Source of the DNA: VRUE01 sp963704505
GTDB taxonomy: Bacteria > Actinomycetota > Thermoleophilia > Solirubrobacterales > 70-9
Direction of reading: 5' to 3'
Assembly: GCA_963704505.1 (NCBI GenBank)
Contig: OY969912.1
Span: 124,001-188,000, forward strand
Length of the DNA: 64,000 bases
Under the pieces are notes generated by a model. The model was not told the DNA's origin and made no database searches. It saw only the letters and a program-made list of their open reading frames with translations. Each line of letters starts with the position of its first letter. Position 1 is the stretch's first letter. Shown here one piece after another: positions 16,541-26,400 of this stretch. A program made the position numbers and the translations under genes.

Positions 16541-19500
16541 CAGCCGACCTCCGTCGCTGCGACGGGGGCGGGCCGTCGGGCGGCCGGCAGGATGCGATCG
16601 AGCCATGCCGGAGTGTTCCAGACCCGCTCGCCGATCAGGAGCATCAGCGCCGGCAGGAGGACGATGCGGACAACGGTCGCGTCGAGCAGGATCGCGACGG
16701 TGAGCCCGAGGCCCATTTGGCTGACCGTGGCAACAGGGGCGACCGCGAATGACGCAAAGACCGCAGCCATGATCGCCGCTGCCCCGGTGATCACCCCGGC
16801 GGTCTTGTCGAGACCGAACTGGATCGAAGCACGATTGTCAGCGCCCCCGCTGCGCTTCTCGCGCATGCGCGCGAGGAGAAAGACGGCGTAGTCGATCGAA
16901 AGCCCGAAGGTGACCCCGAAGATTGCGGCGGCGCCCACGGTGTCGATGTACGGATGCCCACCGAGCGGATAGCCGGCCGGGATCTGGCAGGCGAGGGTGA
17001 CGACGCCGATCGCCGCAGCGACCGAGAGCAGGTTGAGGCCTACGGCAAGCGCGGCGAGCAGTGGCGCGCGAAGCAGCGCGACGAGCATCAGGAAGGTGAT
17101 CAGGACGACCGAGCCGACCACGAGCGGCAGGCGCGATTTGGTTGCCGATCCATAGTCGTTGAGGACGGCGGCACCACCGCTCAGGCCTGCGCGGAAGCCG
17201 GGACGCTGGCCGACCCGATCGGCGAGCGCCCCCAGCTGCGAGCCCAGCCGCTGCGATCCGGCTGTGTTGAAGCCCGAGTCGGAGACGACGAGGTAACGGG
17301 CGGCACTACCGCCGCCGGAGACGTCGATCACCTCGGCTGCGAGGGAACGCCGGACGGGGTGGGCACCATCGAGGGCGGCAACCGCGAGGTAGCCGGACTC
17401 GAAGAGGCGAGGCGAGACCTCGTCCAGCCGGCGGAGGCGGCGCACGAGCGGGTCGGCTAGCGCAGAGACACGCTCACCGGCGCGGCCCAGTTGCCGTTGC
17501 AGCGGATAGGCGCGTCGAGAGCCGTCGGCGAGGCTGGCGCTGAGAGTTTCGGCGCCGCCATGCAATTCGCCGAGACCCCCCGCGAGCGCTTGGGCGCCCC
17601 CGCCGAGGACTCCGAGGGCGCCGGTCAGATCCCCCGCTTTGGTGGCGAGGCGCGAGGAGCCGCCTGCCAGTCGGCTACCACCCGAGCTGAGCTTGCCGAG
17701 GCCGGTATTCAGCGCTCGAGCCTGGGCGCGGAGGCGGGCGAGTTCTTCCTGGTTGGCGGAGAGGACAGAGGCAAGGACTTCGGCTTCGTGAGCCGCCGGA
17801 GCCAGGGAGGGATCGGCAGAGGAAGCGCTCTTGAGCCGGTTTGAGAGCCGACGGGCGCGGCCGAGACCCTGGGCGGTGAGGTTCGGCAGCAGGGTGCCGA
17901 GCCCGAGTGAGAGGTTGCGGGCGGTGCCGGACGCGATGCTCTGGCCTGCGGCCAATCGTTCAGAGCCCGAGGCGAGGCGCCGGAGGGCGCCGGTGGCGCG
18001 CTCACCCCCTTCGCCCGCCTGGCCGAGGCCGCCGGCGAGTAGGGCGGCCCCTTCGCCCGCCCTCGCCGAGCCTTCACCGAGCAGCCCACCGGCGGCCGAG
18101 GCTTCCCCGAGCCCCCCGCGGATCTCGGCAACCGCGCCGGAGGCCCGACCGAGCTTCGGGCCGAGTCGACTGAGCTGGGCGGCCTTCGAAGAATGGTCGG
18201 AATCGAGCTCGTCGCCAAGCGAGCGGACCGGGCGGGCGGCAGCGTCGATCGCGGCCGGACCGATCACGGCGTCGACGCCGGGGAGCGCGGCGATGCGGCG
18301 CTGGGTCCCGGTGAGAAATGCGAGGCGCCGGCGCGAGGTGATCGGCCCGTCTTCGGCCGCGAGAGTGAGGATGAACGGGGCCTGCCAGCCCGCTCCGACG
18401 GCGTCTGTGATCGCTTCGGAATCCGTGCGTGCCTGACTCGACGGGGAGAGCTCATCGACCCCCGGTGAGCCCGTGTCGAAAGCCAGAGCGGGCGCGGAGA
18501 GAAGCAACAGTGGCAGCACGATGACAGCCGTGGCCAGAGCGGGGCGCCGCAGGGCCGATGAGGCGGCGGCAGCGATGCGCGAGCCCTGTCCTAAGGGAGA
18601 GCGACCGATTCGCCCGGCGTTGATGCGAGGACCGAGCAGCGAGAGCAGGGCGGGCAGGGTGGCCCAGGCGATTAGGACCGCTAGGGCGGTAACGACGGCG
18701 AGAGCGGTGGCGAGGGAAACCAGCAGCGACCCGGGCTGGAAGAAAGCCGAGAGGAAGATCGAGAAGAACAGGGTCGCTCCCGCGATCGCGGTGGTCCGAC
18801 CGGCACTGGCTCGGGTGCGGCTTGCCGCCGAATCAGGCGGGCGTCCGGCAGCGAGCTCCTCGCGAAAACGGGAGACGATCAGCAGCGAGTAGTCGACGCC
18901 GAGCGCAAGACCCATCATCGTGCAGACCACGAGCGAGAGGGCGTCGATCGGCATCAGCGAGGTGAGGAACACCAGAACCCCGCGGCCGGCGAGGACGGTG
19001 ATCGCGCCGAAGGCGAGTGGGATCAGCGCCGCGACCGCGGAGCGGAAGACGAGCAACAGGACGAGGAGAAGCAACGGGGTGGCGAGCAGCTCGGCCCGCT
19101 CAGCCGCCCCGAGCGATTCGTGTTGGAGGGCACGCGAGATGGTCGCGAAGCCGGACTGGGTCGCCTGCACGGGCGGGCGGATGTGGCTCTCGAGGGTGTC
19201 TTCGAGGCGGGGGACCGTGTCACGCATCGCCTCTGAAAGCGGGACGTGGAAATCGAGCAGGAGCAGGGCATGCGAACGCGCCGAAGGTGGCGCGGTGGGC
19301 CGAGGCGCCGGAAGCTTGCGGGCAGCGAAGGTCGGATCCCACGGAGAGATCACGGTCAGGTCGGGGTCGCGGCGCAGTACCGCCACGAGCCTTCGCCCCT
19401 GCGCCTCGAGCGGGCCGGCAGGACCGCGGAGGAGGACGGTGAGCGGCGAGGAGTCGCCGAAGTGCTCGGTCGCAAGGTCTTCACCGCGCGAGGATGCGGT

Positions 19501-19635
19501 TCCATCGATGGCCAGCGAGGTCGGCCGGAGGTGATCCTCCACCCCGGCCCCGACGAGGCCGAGGACAGCGACCACGGCGGCACTGGCGACGAGGATGACG
19601 ATCGCGCGCCGGCGCGCCGTCCCTCTTTCAGGCAT
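16540..19635 (-). CDS. MMPL/RND-family membrane exporter
   Basis: A 1031-residue transporter with the RND two-fold layout: one N-terminal helix, a large outer loop (about 30-170), a six-helix block, a second outer loop (about 380-790), and a second helix block to the end. Each helix block has the conserved acidic element: LALGVDYSLLIVSRF (about 240-255) and FGLSIDYAVFLLARM (about 905-920), the proton-relay region of MMPL proteins. The second outer loop is long and rich in Gly, Ala, Leu and Arg with GGL/GLG repeats, a likely coiled-coil hairpin like that of HpnN/MmpL3 relatives. MMPL proteins export lipids and terpenoids. First gene of the operon with the exported protein and DUF2600 synthase. 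Confidence 0.9.
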   Translation of the reverse strand: MPERGTARRRAIVILVASAAVVAVLGLVGAGVEDHLRPTSLAIDGTASSRGEDLATEHFGDSSPLTVLLRGPAGPLEAQGRRLVAVLRRDPDLTVISPWDPTFAARKLPAPRPTAPPSARSHALLLLDFHVPLSEAMRDTVPRLEDTLESHIRPPVQATQSGFATISRALQHESLGAAERAELLATPLLLLVLLLVFRSAVAALIPLAFGAITVLAGRGVLVFLTSLMPIDALSLVVCTMMGLALGVDYSLLIVSRFREELAAGRPPDSAASRTRASAGRTTAIAGATLFFSIFLSAFFQPGSLLVSLATALAVVTALAVLIAWATLPALLSLLGPRINAGRIGRSPLGQGSRIAAAASSALRRPALATAVIVLPLLLLSAPALAFDTGSPGVDELSPSSQARTDSEAITDAVGAGWQAPFILTLAAEDGPITSRRRLAFLTGTQRRIAALPGVDAVIGPAAIDAAARPVRSLGDELDSDHSSKAAQLSRLGPKLGRASGAVAEIRGGLGEASAAGGLLGEGSARAGEGAALLAGGLGQAGEGGERATGALRRLASGSERLAAGQSIASGTARNLSLGLGTLLPNLTAQGLGRARRLSNRLKSASSADPSLAPAAHEAEVLASVLSANQEELARLRAQARALNTGLGKLSSGGSRLAGGSSRLATKAGDLTGALGVLGGGAQALAGGLGELHGGAETLSASLADGSRRAYPLQRQLGRAGERVSALADPLVRRLRRLDEVSPRLFESGYLAVAALDGAHPVRRSLAAEVIDVSGGGSAARYLVVSDSGFNTAGSQRLGSQLGALADRVGQRPGFRAGLSGGAAVLNDYGSATKSRLPLVVGSVVLITFLMLVALLRAPLLAALAVGLNLLSVAAAIGVVTLACQIPAGYPLGGHPYIDTVGAAAIFGVTFGLSIDYAVFLLARMREKRSGGADNRASIQFGLDKTAGVITGAAAIMAAVFASFAVAPVATVSQMGLGLTVAILLDATVVRIVLLPALMLLIGERVWNTPAWLDRILPAARRPAPVAATEVG

Positions 19636-19731
19636 GGTCCTGCGTTCTTCCCTGAAGACGGCCCCTCATGCTCCCTTGTGCTCCCCCCTCCGGCGCTTGG
19701 ACGGACAGGATAGCCGGAAAAGCGCCCCTGG

Positions 19732-19750
19732 TTTTCTGGAGGTAAGGCGG
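19732..19750 (-). promoter_or_regulatory. Candidate promoter element of the MMPL-terpene operon, shared with giant operon 1
   Basis: The 10-mer TTTTCTGGAG at 19732-19741, followed by an AGGCG after 3 nt, lies 97 nt upstream of the MMPL start. The same 10-mer with AGGCG after 2 nt lies 99 nt upstream of the first giant operon start (33853-33869). Equal distance and orientation suggest a shared promoter or regulator site. The exact -10/-35 elements are not obvious. Confidence 0.4.
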
Positions 19751-19760
19751 AACTTGAGGG

Positions 19761-20579
19761 TCAGTCGCGGACTCGACAGGCGCGATAGATATCGACCGAG
19801 ACATCTGGACTCGGCGCGAACCGATACGTCGCCCGGGCCAAGGGGATGCTGAAGCTGTGGAAGCGCGGCGGCAGCGGGCAGCGGGCGTCGAGATAGCTGC
19901 GTCGCTCACCCTCTGAGCGGTAGCGGCGCCCGAGGGTGACGCTGAATCGGCTGAGGCGCCAGAAGCGGGCCGGGTTGTGGAATACGGGGGCCCGGATCCG
20001 ATGGCCGAATGCGCCTCCGGTGGGGATGCCCTGCAGGTAGAAGGGCAGCACGAACGAGGTCGCCAAGGCGGGTTCGTAGGGAGAGACGAGAGCCCAGACG
20101 ACGGCGTCGGGCTCCTTGCTTCGGCCATTGAAGGCGAGCAGGTGAGCTTTCACTTCGTGCGGGGTCTCGTCCGGAAATTCGAGGATCGCGTCGACGCTGC
20201 CCCGGCCTACGAGCGCGGGACCGCAGGCTTCCATCGCATGGCGAAGATCGCTGGCGACCAGCTGACTTCGCCGACAGGTGGGAAGCCCCTCGGTCTCAAG
20301 GCTTGCGTTCGATCCGAAGTCGATGTCGATGCGGCCGATCGGCGGCGGCAGCTGCCCTTCGGTGCCGTGCACGGCACCCTCGAGACTGATCGAGACGGGG
20401 GAAAATCGATGGCGCTGCAACTGATTCGGCGAAAACGAGCCGTCGAGCGAAACCCGAACGCCTTCGCCGCCGCTCTGCTCGGCCCCGGCGAGGCCGGCCG
20501 CGAGCCCCGAAAAACCCAGGAGCAAGCATGCGAGTGTCGCGTATCGGCCGAGTGTCGCTCGATCCATCGCCAATCCCAT
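19761..20579 (-). CDS. Small exported protein, single-module relative of the family A giant proteins
   Basis: A 272-residue exported protein with a signal peptide (about 5-32, ending GLAGAE; ATG at 20567 is an alternative start). The mature chain contains one copy of the pattern that family A proteins repeat four times: a beta strand phrase, a cysteine in GLPTCRRSQL, a second cysteine in EACGPALVGRG about 20 residues later, then an acidic turn and long beta-rich tail with another cysteine (DARCPLPP). It is the last gene of giant operon 1, 76 nt after the A1 stop. It lacks the basic tail of its larger neighbours. Function unknown; probably a secreted partner or minimal form of the same fold. 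Confidence 0.65.
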   Translation of the reverse strand: MGLAMDRATLGRYATLACLLLGFSGLAAGLAGAEQSGGEGVRVSLDGSFSPNQLQRHRFSPVSISLEGAVHGTEGQLPPPIGRIDIDFGSNASLETEGLPTCRRSQLVASDLRHAMEACGPALVGRGSVDAILEFPDETPHEVKAHLLAFNGRSKEPDAVVWALVSPYEPALATSFVLPFYLQGIPTGGAFGHRIRAPVFHNPARFWRLSRFSVTLGRRYRSEGERRSYLDARCPLPPRFHSFSIPLARATYRFAPSPDVSVDIYRACRVRD

Positions 20580-20655
20580 GTATTCCCAATGGTGAGCAAA
20601 CGCCCACCACTACCACTACAGAGATTAGCGCGGTCCCGGAAGAGAACGGGCCGCT

Positions 20656-23433
20656 TCAGCGAACCGTCGTACGCCGCTTCGTCCTCTTGGCCTTGGCGCG
20701 GCCTCCACACCGGGTCGCGACCGTGACGCTCTGGGTCAATTTGCGGCCGTTCTGCGCCTGGTACTCGACCGTCGAGATAACCGGTCGCTTGCAGAGATTG
20801 CGGGTGTTGATCAGATAGCCCTGTTTGCCGCCGAGCAGGGACAGGCGGAAATCGCCGATCGGTGCGTCGGGGACGACCGGAACGGTGGTCCGCAGCTGAC
20901 CGGCGCCCTCCTTCGTCGTCACCGATTTGGTTTCGGCGCGCGGAAGGAGGTTCACCTGGCCATCGAGAACGAAGGCAAGTTTCGGCAGGCCGCCGGAGCC
21001 CGAGACCGCGTAGACGGGGCCCGAAAGAGGCTGGTCGAGTAGGGGCGTGGTGGTCGTCGCCTTGCCGATCGGGGCCCGCCCGGCGCAATGGTTCGCCACG
21101 AGCTCTTTCTCCGAGCAGATGTTGCCGAGGTGACGCTGGTCGATCGCGAACACGCTGGGCAGGGTCACCGCCATCGTCTTGATGTTGGCGTCGCCCGGAC
21201 GGGTCTTGAGGTCGAATTCGAGCGCCGGGTTCTTCGCGCGCGACTTCCCGCCGGAGAGGTACTTGACCTTCATCTGCGGCTTGAAGGGCAGGGTGCCGCA
21301 GTTCACGGCCTGAAAGTAGCTGGAGAATTCGGTCGTGGTGCCCTGGTTGCCTATGCCCTTGGAAACCACCTGCATCGGTGAGCAGTTGGTCGGGTTGAGG
21401 ATGAATTCGGGCTTGGTCAGGTTGACCTCGATCGAGCGGAGACGGAGCGGGATGCCGCCGATGATCGACGGCACCGTGTCGGAGATCGCGGTGACGTGGG
21501 CATCGGCCGGATCGACCCTGACCGCGACGCGGACCACCACGGTGCCGTAGTCATACGGCCCTGCCAGGGCCGGTGTGATCGCGACCAGCGAGAGCGGCGC
21601 GCCCTTGAACGGCCCCGCCATGTACATCTTTCCGGTCGCGTGGAAGGGATGGAAGCCGGGGCCCGCCGCCACGTTGGTGGTGCCGATCTCCGATTGCGGC
21701 GGGCAGCTCGGGGCCGCCTGCTCGGCGCGCCCGAGCTTCTCGGCGGCAGCGGCGACGCCCGACTCCGGGCAGTAGGCGATGCCCCTCAGCGAGCCGGTCA
21801 GGCCGGGCGGCATCGTGAAGCCGAGGTCGCCGAGGAACTGGTCTCCGTCTTCGCGATCGAGGTCGAGGGTGAAGTTGGAGTAGGAGCCGGCTCGGGAGTT
21901 CGAGGTCCCGGCGTTCAGCTTGGGGTTGAACAGCCTGTTCCCCCCCGGCGGGCAGGGCCCGCCGTTGGGGCCGGAATTGACACCTAGGCCGAATTCGCCC
22001 TTGACATCGGCGATCGTCGGGTTCCACGGGAAGAGGTCTGCCTGCACCGTGTAGACGCTGCACTGGGTCGGCGTCGCGAGGATCCCGCGGTCGGAGGCGA
22101 AGAGGTGCATTTCGAACTTCTCGAGCGGCAGCTGAGGCAGCTCCTCGAAGGAGACGGTCAGCTGGCCGGTGCGCGGGTCCGGCAGCAGCTTGCCGATCAG
22201 CTTTGTCTTGATCCCGAACCCTTCGGCGATCACGAAGACCCGGTACTGGTTCCCCGGCTTCGGTTCGCCCAGGTAGATCGAGCCGTTGATGTCGCCTGGG
22301 AGCGATCCCGATTTGAGAGTCACGGTTCCGACCTTGGCGCTGTCAGGGCAGTGTGCCCGCGCTTCGGTGCCGAACTCCGCATCGACGTCGGGGCACGCCG
22401 ACTGCCCGTCGGCGGCATCCGGGTTGATCGTCAGGCCTTCGGGAAGATTCAGCGTCACGGCGCGTAGGGATGAGGGCGACGCCCCGGAGGTTTTGGCCTG
22501 CGGAATCGTGAACTGGAGGCTGAGGCCCGAGGCCGAGTCCGCCTCCCTTGTGGTCAGCTTCGCCTGGGCGACGGGCTGGAAGATCTGCCGCGCGCAGTTG
22601 CTGGTGTCGGGATAGGAGGAGGAGGCGTGGACCTTCACGCCAGGACGCTGATAGGTCTCGACGTCGAGCCCGGTTTCGGTCGACTGCCCGCAGACCGAGG
22701 GGTTGCCGAGAAACGGCTGGTTGGGCAGGCCGGCGCCGATCCCCCCGGGGAACCCGTTTTTTTCGTTCGCATGGGCTGGACAGAGAGGTTCCGCTTCCCA
22801 GGATTCCCCGACGCACCCGGCCGGATGCCCCGGTGATCCTTTGGCGAAGCGCTGCGAGTCATGGGCGCCGGGTTCTTCACCGCTGGAAGCCGGGAATCCC
22901 CAGAGGGTGATGTTGGCTTCGGTGAGCGGCACTTCCTGAGTGATCCCTGCCACGGTGAAGCGCAGGCCGTAGTCGGCGGAACGCACCGTCACCGGCATCG
23001 CGATCGAGAGGTTCAGGATCGGGACGTAGAAGGCGAAGCGGGCGGCTTCTTCGGGGCCCGCTTCGAGGCTGTAGATCGGCGCGGTCCCCATCAGTTTGTT
23101 CGCTTCGCCGGCGTAGTCGGCCCTGATCACGACCAGCCCGACCTGAGCGTTCGGGGCGCACTGCTGGAGCGCGAAATCGAGCGCCGTGCACTGGGTCAGG
23201 ATGCCCGGGTTGCCGAAGAGCCCGCGAGGCGCGTCGAAGGTGATGTTCTTGGCGACTTCGGCAGCACCTTCCGTGCCCAACTTGATGTGGGTGCGCAGAT
23301 CAGGGTGCCCGCCGGCTTCGGAAGTGGTGCTCGTGGTTTCGAAGCCTTCGATCGTCAGCGCCGCCCTCGCCGGCGAGGCGCCGATGGCGGCCACCAGGAC
23401 GGCCAGAAGCAGAATCAGGTGAGCCCTACGCAT
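20656..23433 (-). CDS. Family A giant exported protein (alpha subtype), A1
   Basis: A 925-residue exported protein with a signal peptide ending ASPARAA. It starts with SEAGGHPDLRTHIKLG, an N-terminal motif common to all four A proteins. The chain is four copies of a module at about 60, 320, 540 and 755. Each has an LP-x-G-like strand (DAPRGLFGNP, LNLPEGLTINP, FTMPPGLTGSL, AVTLPSVFAID), one or two cysteines, then CP-x-x-S/A-x-V/I-G, a GxxY turn and a closing cysteine. The C-terminus is basic (AKRTKRRTTVR). No enzyme motif. Its ATG overlaps the preceding B1 stop by 8 nt. Cell-surface role inferred from export and basic tail. No named family recognised. Confidence 0.75.
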   Translation of the reverse strand: MRRAHLILLLAVLVAAIGASPARAALTIEGFETTSTTSEAGGHPDLRTHIKLGTEGAAEVAKNITFDAPRGLFGNPGILTQCTALDFALQQCAPNAQVGLVVIRADYAGEANKLMGTAPIYSLEAGPEEAARFAFYVPILNLSIAMPVTVRSADYGLRFTVAGITQEVPLTEANITLWGFPASSGEEPGAHDSQRFAKGSPGHPAGCVGESWEAEPLCPAHANEKNGFPGGIGAGLPNQPFLGNPSVCGQSTETGLDVETYQRPGVKVHASSSYPDTSNCARQIFQPVAQAKLTTREADSASGLSLQFTIPQAKTSGASPSSLRAVTLNLPEGLTINPDAADGQSACPDVDAEFGTEARAHCPDSAKVGTVTLKSGSLPGDINGSIYLGEPKPGNQYRVFVIAEGFGIKTKLIGKLLPDPRTGQLTVSFEELPQLPLEKFEMHLFASDRGILATPTQCSVYTVQADLFPWNPTIADVKGEFGLGVNSGPNGGPCPPGGNRLFNPKLNAGTSNSRAGSYSNFTLDLDREDGDQFLGDLGFTMPPGLTGSLRGIAYCPESGVAAAAEKLGRAEQAAPSCPPQSEIGTTNVAAGPGFHPFHATGKMYMAGPFKGAPLSLVAITPALAGPYDYGTVVVRVAVRVDPADAHVTAISDTVPSIIGGIPLRLRSIEVNLTKPEFILNPTNCSPMQVVSKGIGNQGTTTEFSSYFQAVNCGTLPFKPQMKVKYLSGGKSRAKNPALEFDLKTRPGDANIKTMAVTLPSVFAIDQRHLGNICSEKELVANHCAGRAPIGKATTTTPLLDQPLSGPVYAVSGSGGLPKLAFVLDGQVNLLPRAETKSVTTKEGAGQLRTTVPVVPDAPIGDFRLSLLGGKQGYLINTRNLCKRPVISTVEYQAQNGRKLTQSVTVATRCGGRAKAKRTKRRTTVR

Positions 23434-26400
23434 GCGTGTCCCTCTTCTTGGAATGCTTTTTCTTGGAGTGCCGCTTCTTCTTGTGATGCGGCTTCTTGAC
23501 GCACTCGCCGCGCTTCTTCACTCGGTTCTTGGGACAGACGAGGACGTTGCCCGGGGTGGTGCTGCCGGAGCTCTTGATATCCGAGGGGGCGGGGATCGGG
23601 CTGCTCGGGCCGTGGCACTCGTCGGATGCCTGACAGGGCAGGTTGCGAGGCAGCTTGAAGAAGCCTCCTTTTTCGCGGGCGTCGTAGATCCGCATCAGGG
23701 CGCCGTTGTGGTCTTCTTCGGAAGCCAGCGCGTCATGGGTGAAGAAGAAGACGTCCACGCCGTCGGCCGAGGCGCCCAACAGGGCGGAGTCGAAGGGCCC
23801 GGTGCCGGAGGAGATCAGTTCCTGCTTACCGCTGATCGTCCACTCGTAGACGTCTTTCCTGCCGTTCGTGTCGTTGAGGAGCAGCTGCGCGCCGGTGGTG
23901 AAGAAGAGCCTGCCGTCGTCGAGCAGGGCGAGCCCGTCGGGCGGCAGTTCGGCATTGCCGAAAGCGCCGGCGTCGGCGGTGCCGGTCAGGTCACAGGAGG
24001 TACAGGTCAGTTGTCCCGCCCCGGCGTCGAAGAGGTAGGCGCCCGCGAAGCCGCCGGTGCGAAGGCCGGCGAGGTCGAGTTTGCTGGTGAAGGCGGCGAA
24101 GTCGCCGTTCGGCGCGACCTGGAAGTCGGCCGTCCGGCGCGCGGCGCTGGCTTTCACCGAGTCGAGCACGAGCGGGTTGCCGGGCTCGAGGGTGGCGACG
24201 AAGGTCGGCGCCGCGCCGGCCTCGGCCAGGTAGAGGTTGGGCTGGTCGGCGGTGCCGTTCGTCCCGTCGAGCAGCTCAGGGCTGAGGAAGTAGATGGCTC
24301 CCGAGGTCGATGCCACCCCGCCGCCGCCGGAGATCGCGACGGCGTCGCAGTTGGCGCCGGCGCCGTTGGTGTTCCAGTGGGCGCCGTTGGAGTTCGAGAC
24401 CGGGCTGCAGGAATTTGAGTCGCCCTCGGTGACCGTCCTGAGGGTGAGGTTCCCCGAGCCGTCGACCGCCGCTTCGTAGAGGTCGGCGCTGGTGTCGGTG
24501 TCGTCCCCTACGAGTGCGTCGGCCGTCGTGAAGAAGACCCTCGAGCCGTGCTCGGTCATGCCCGCGTAGCGCACGCCCGAGGTGGTCCCGGGGGCGAGGT
24601 CGACCGAGTCCGGCGAGGAGCCGATGTGCATGTAGGGATGGACGTTTTCGTTGCCCGCCGAGTCGGCGGAGACTTTGGTCGCGGTGACGATCCGCGAGCC
24701 GTCGGTGGAGAGGTCGAGCTCGGACACTGTGCCGGTGAGCGTGTCCCCGTTCTCGTCGGTGGAGGCGATCTGCGTAGTGCCCGCGGAGAGGTTTCGGTCA
24801 TAGACCGTGAGATCCGACCCGCCGGTGTTTGCGCCGGGCTCGAAGGCGAATTTGGAGGCGAACACCAGGTGCTTGCCGTCGCCCGAGAAGAACTTGGCGA
24901 CGGTGCCTTCGGGCTTGGCGGTGTCGGGGACCGAGGCGCCGAGCGAGCCGCTCATCCCCTGCACCAGCTGTCCGCTCGGAAGACGCACCGGGATCCCGGT
25001 TTTCAGCCCCGAGGTGAAGCACGGGCTGCAGAGGTTCGGGCCTGCGAAGGCGAGGGTGCTGAGTGTCGGGTCGGCTTCGCCGAGGACCGAGGAGAAGGTG
25101 CCCGCCGCGGGATCGAGGTCCGAGGGCAGGCCCTCGTACTGGGTAATCCAGCCGCTTTCGGTGCGGGTGGCGACATAGGGATCGGGCCCCTTGTTGGTCG
25201 CCTTCCAGGGACCGGGGACGGCACCGGAATGAGTCGCGTAGAGCAGCTTGCCGGCCGCGTCCGGGTAACTCGGGAAGGGCTGCTGCCCCGGCACCAGATA
25301 GGACTCGACGTCGTAGCCGCCGGTGTCGGAGGCGCTGGCCAGCTCGTAGCCACGGCAGTCCGGCAGGCGCTGGGAGATCGTCTGCTTCCGGGCCAGGGCA
25401 TTGGCGCACGGGTCGGCGCCGGGGGGAATCGGATAGGTCTTGAAGGTCCCGTCCGGCCCGAAGGTGGTGCCGACTGAGTTGGTCGCGACTATGCGGAAGT
25501 GGTAGGTGGTGTCGGGCTGGAAGCCCGCGATGCCCGCGTGGACCACCTGCGCAAAGAATCGACGCGGAGCGGTGATGGTCGGGGTTACCTGGCCATAGGA
25601 GTCGGTCGGCCCGTATTCGAACCTGTAGCTCGTCTGGGCGTTGCCGTCGATAAAGCTCGACTGAAGCACGGCCGAGAAGGCCCGGATTTCGGTCGCCCGC
25701 GTGGCACCCACTTCCCACGGCGCGATCGGGGGCCCGTTGCGAAATACGCGGATTCGTTTGCCCTCAGAGATGTACATCTTTTCGCCCGCGGGGTCGAAGG
25801 CGATTCCCTTGCCTTGCTTGAGCCCCCCTTCGGCTTTGAGGACCGCGATCGGCGGTGTCGTTTCGGTGGCGTTTGCGTGGGTTGCGCTGACCGCGCCGAG
25901 TGGTTCCGCGGTCGGGTCGAAGCCGCCGCCCACCGCTGCCACTTTGTAGATGTCTTCGGTGGCCGGTTCGACGGTGATCTGCTGGCCGCCGCCTTCCAGG
26001 GCGAGAGGGAAGACCCCACCGTTCGCATAGTGGTTGGCGGTGTTGAATCTCGTCACCTGCGGGTAGGGATTGTCGAGGTAGAAGGTCCCCGACGGACTCA
26101 TGGCCTGCAGGCCACCCAGCCCGTAGTTGGTGAGCTTCTCCTTTCGCCCGGTCGGGACCATTTCCGGCGACAGCGCGGCTATTTCGGCGGTGGTCCCGAA
26201 CGTGTCGAAATCGAGGACGTTGACCCCGACCCAGGCAGTTCCGTCCGGTTCGACGAGGACGCCTCCTCCTCCCAGCGGAACGAAGAGTTCGTTTTGGAAA
26301 ATGCCTTCGGAGATCGGTTCGAACACACCGGGCCCTTTTTCCGCACCCACCGTTTTGCTTTCGCCGATCGGGCTTCCGTCGGCGTGGAAGGCGTGCAGGT

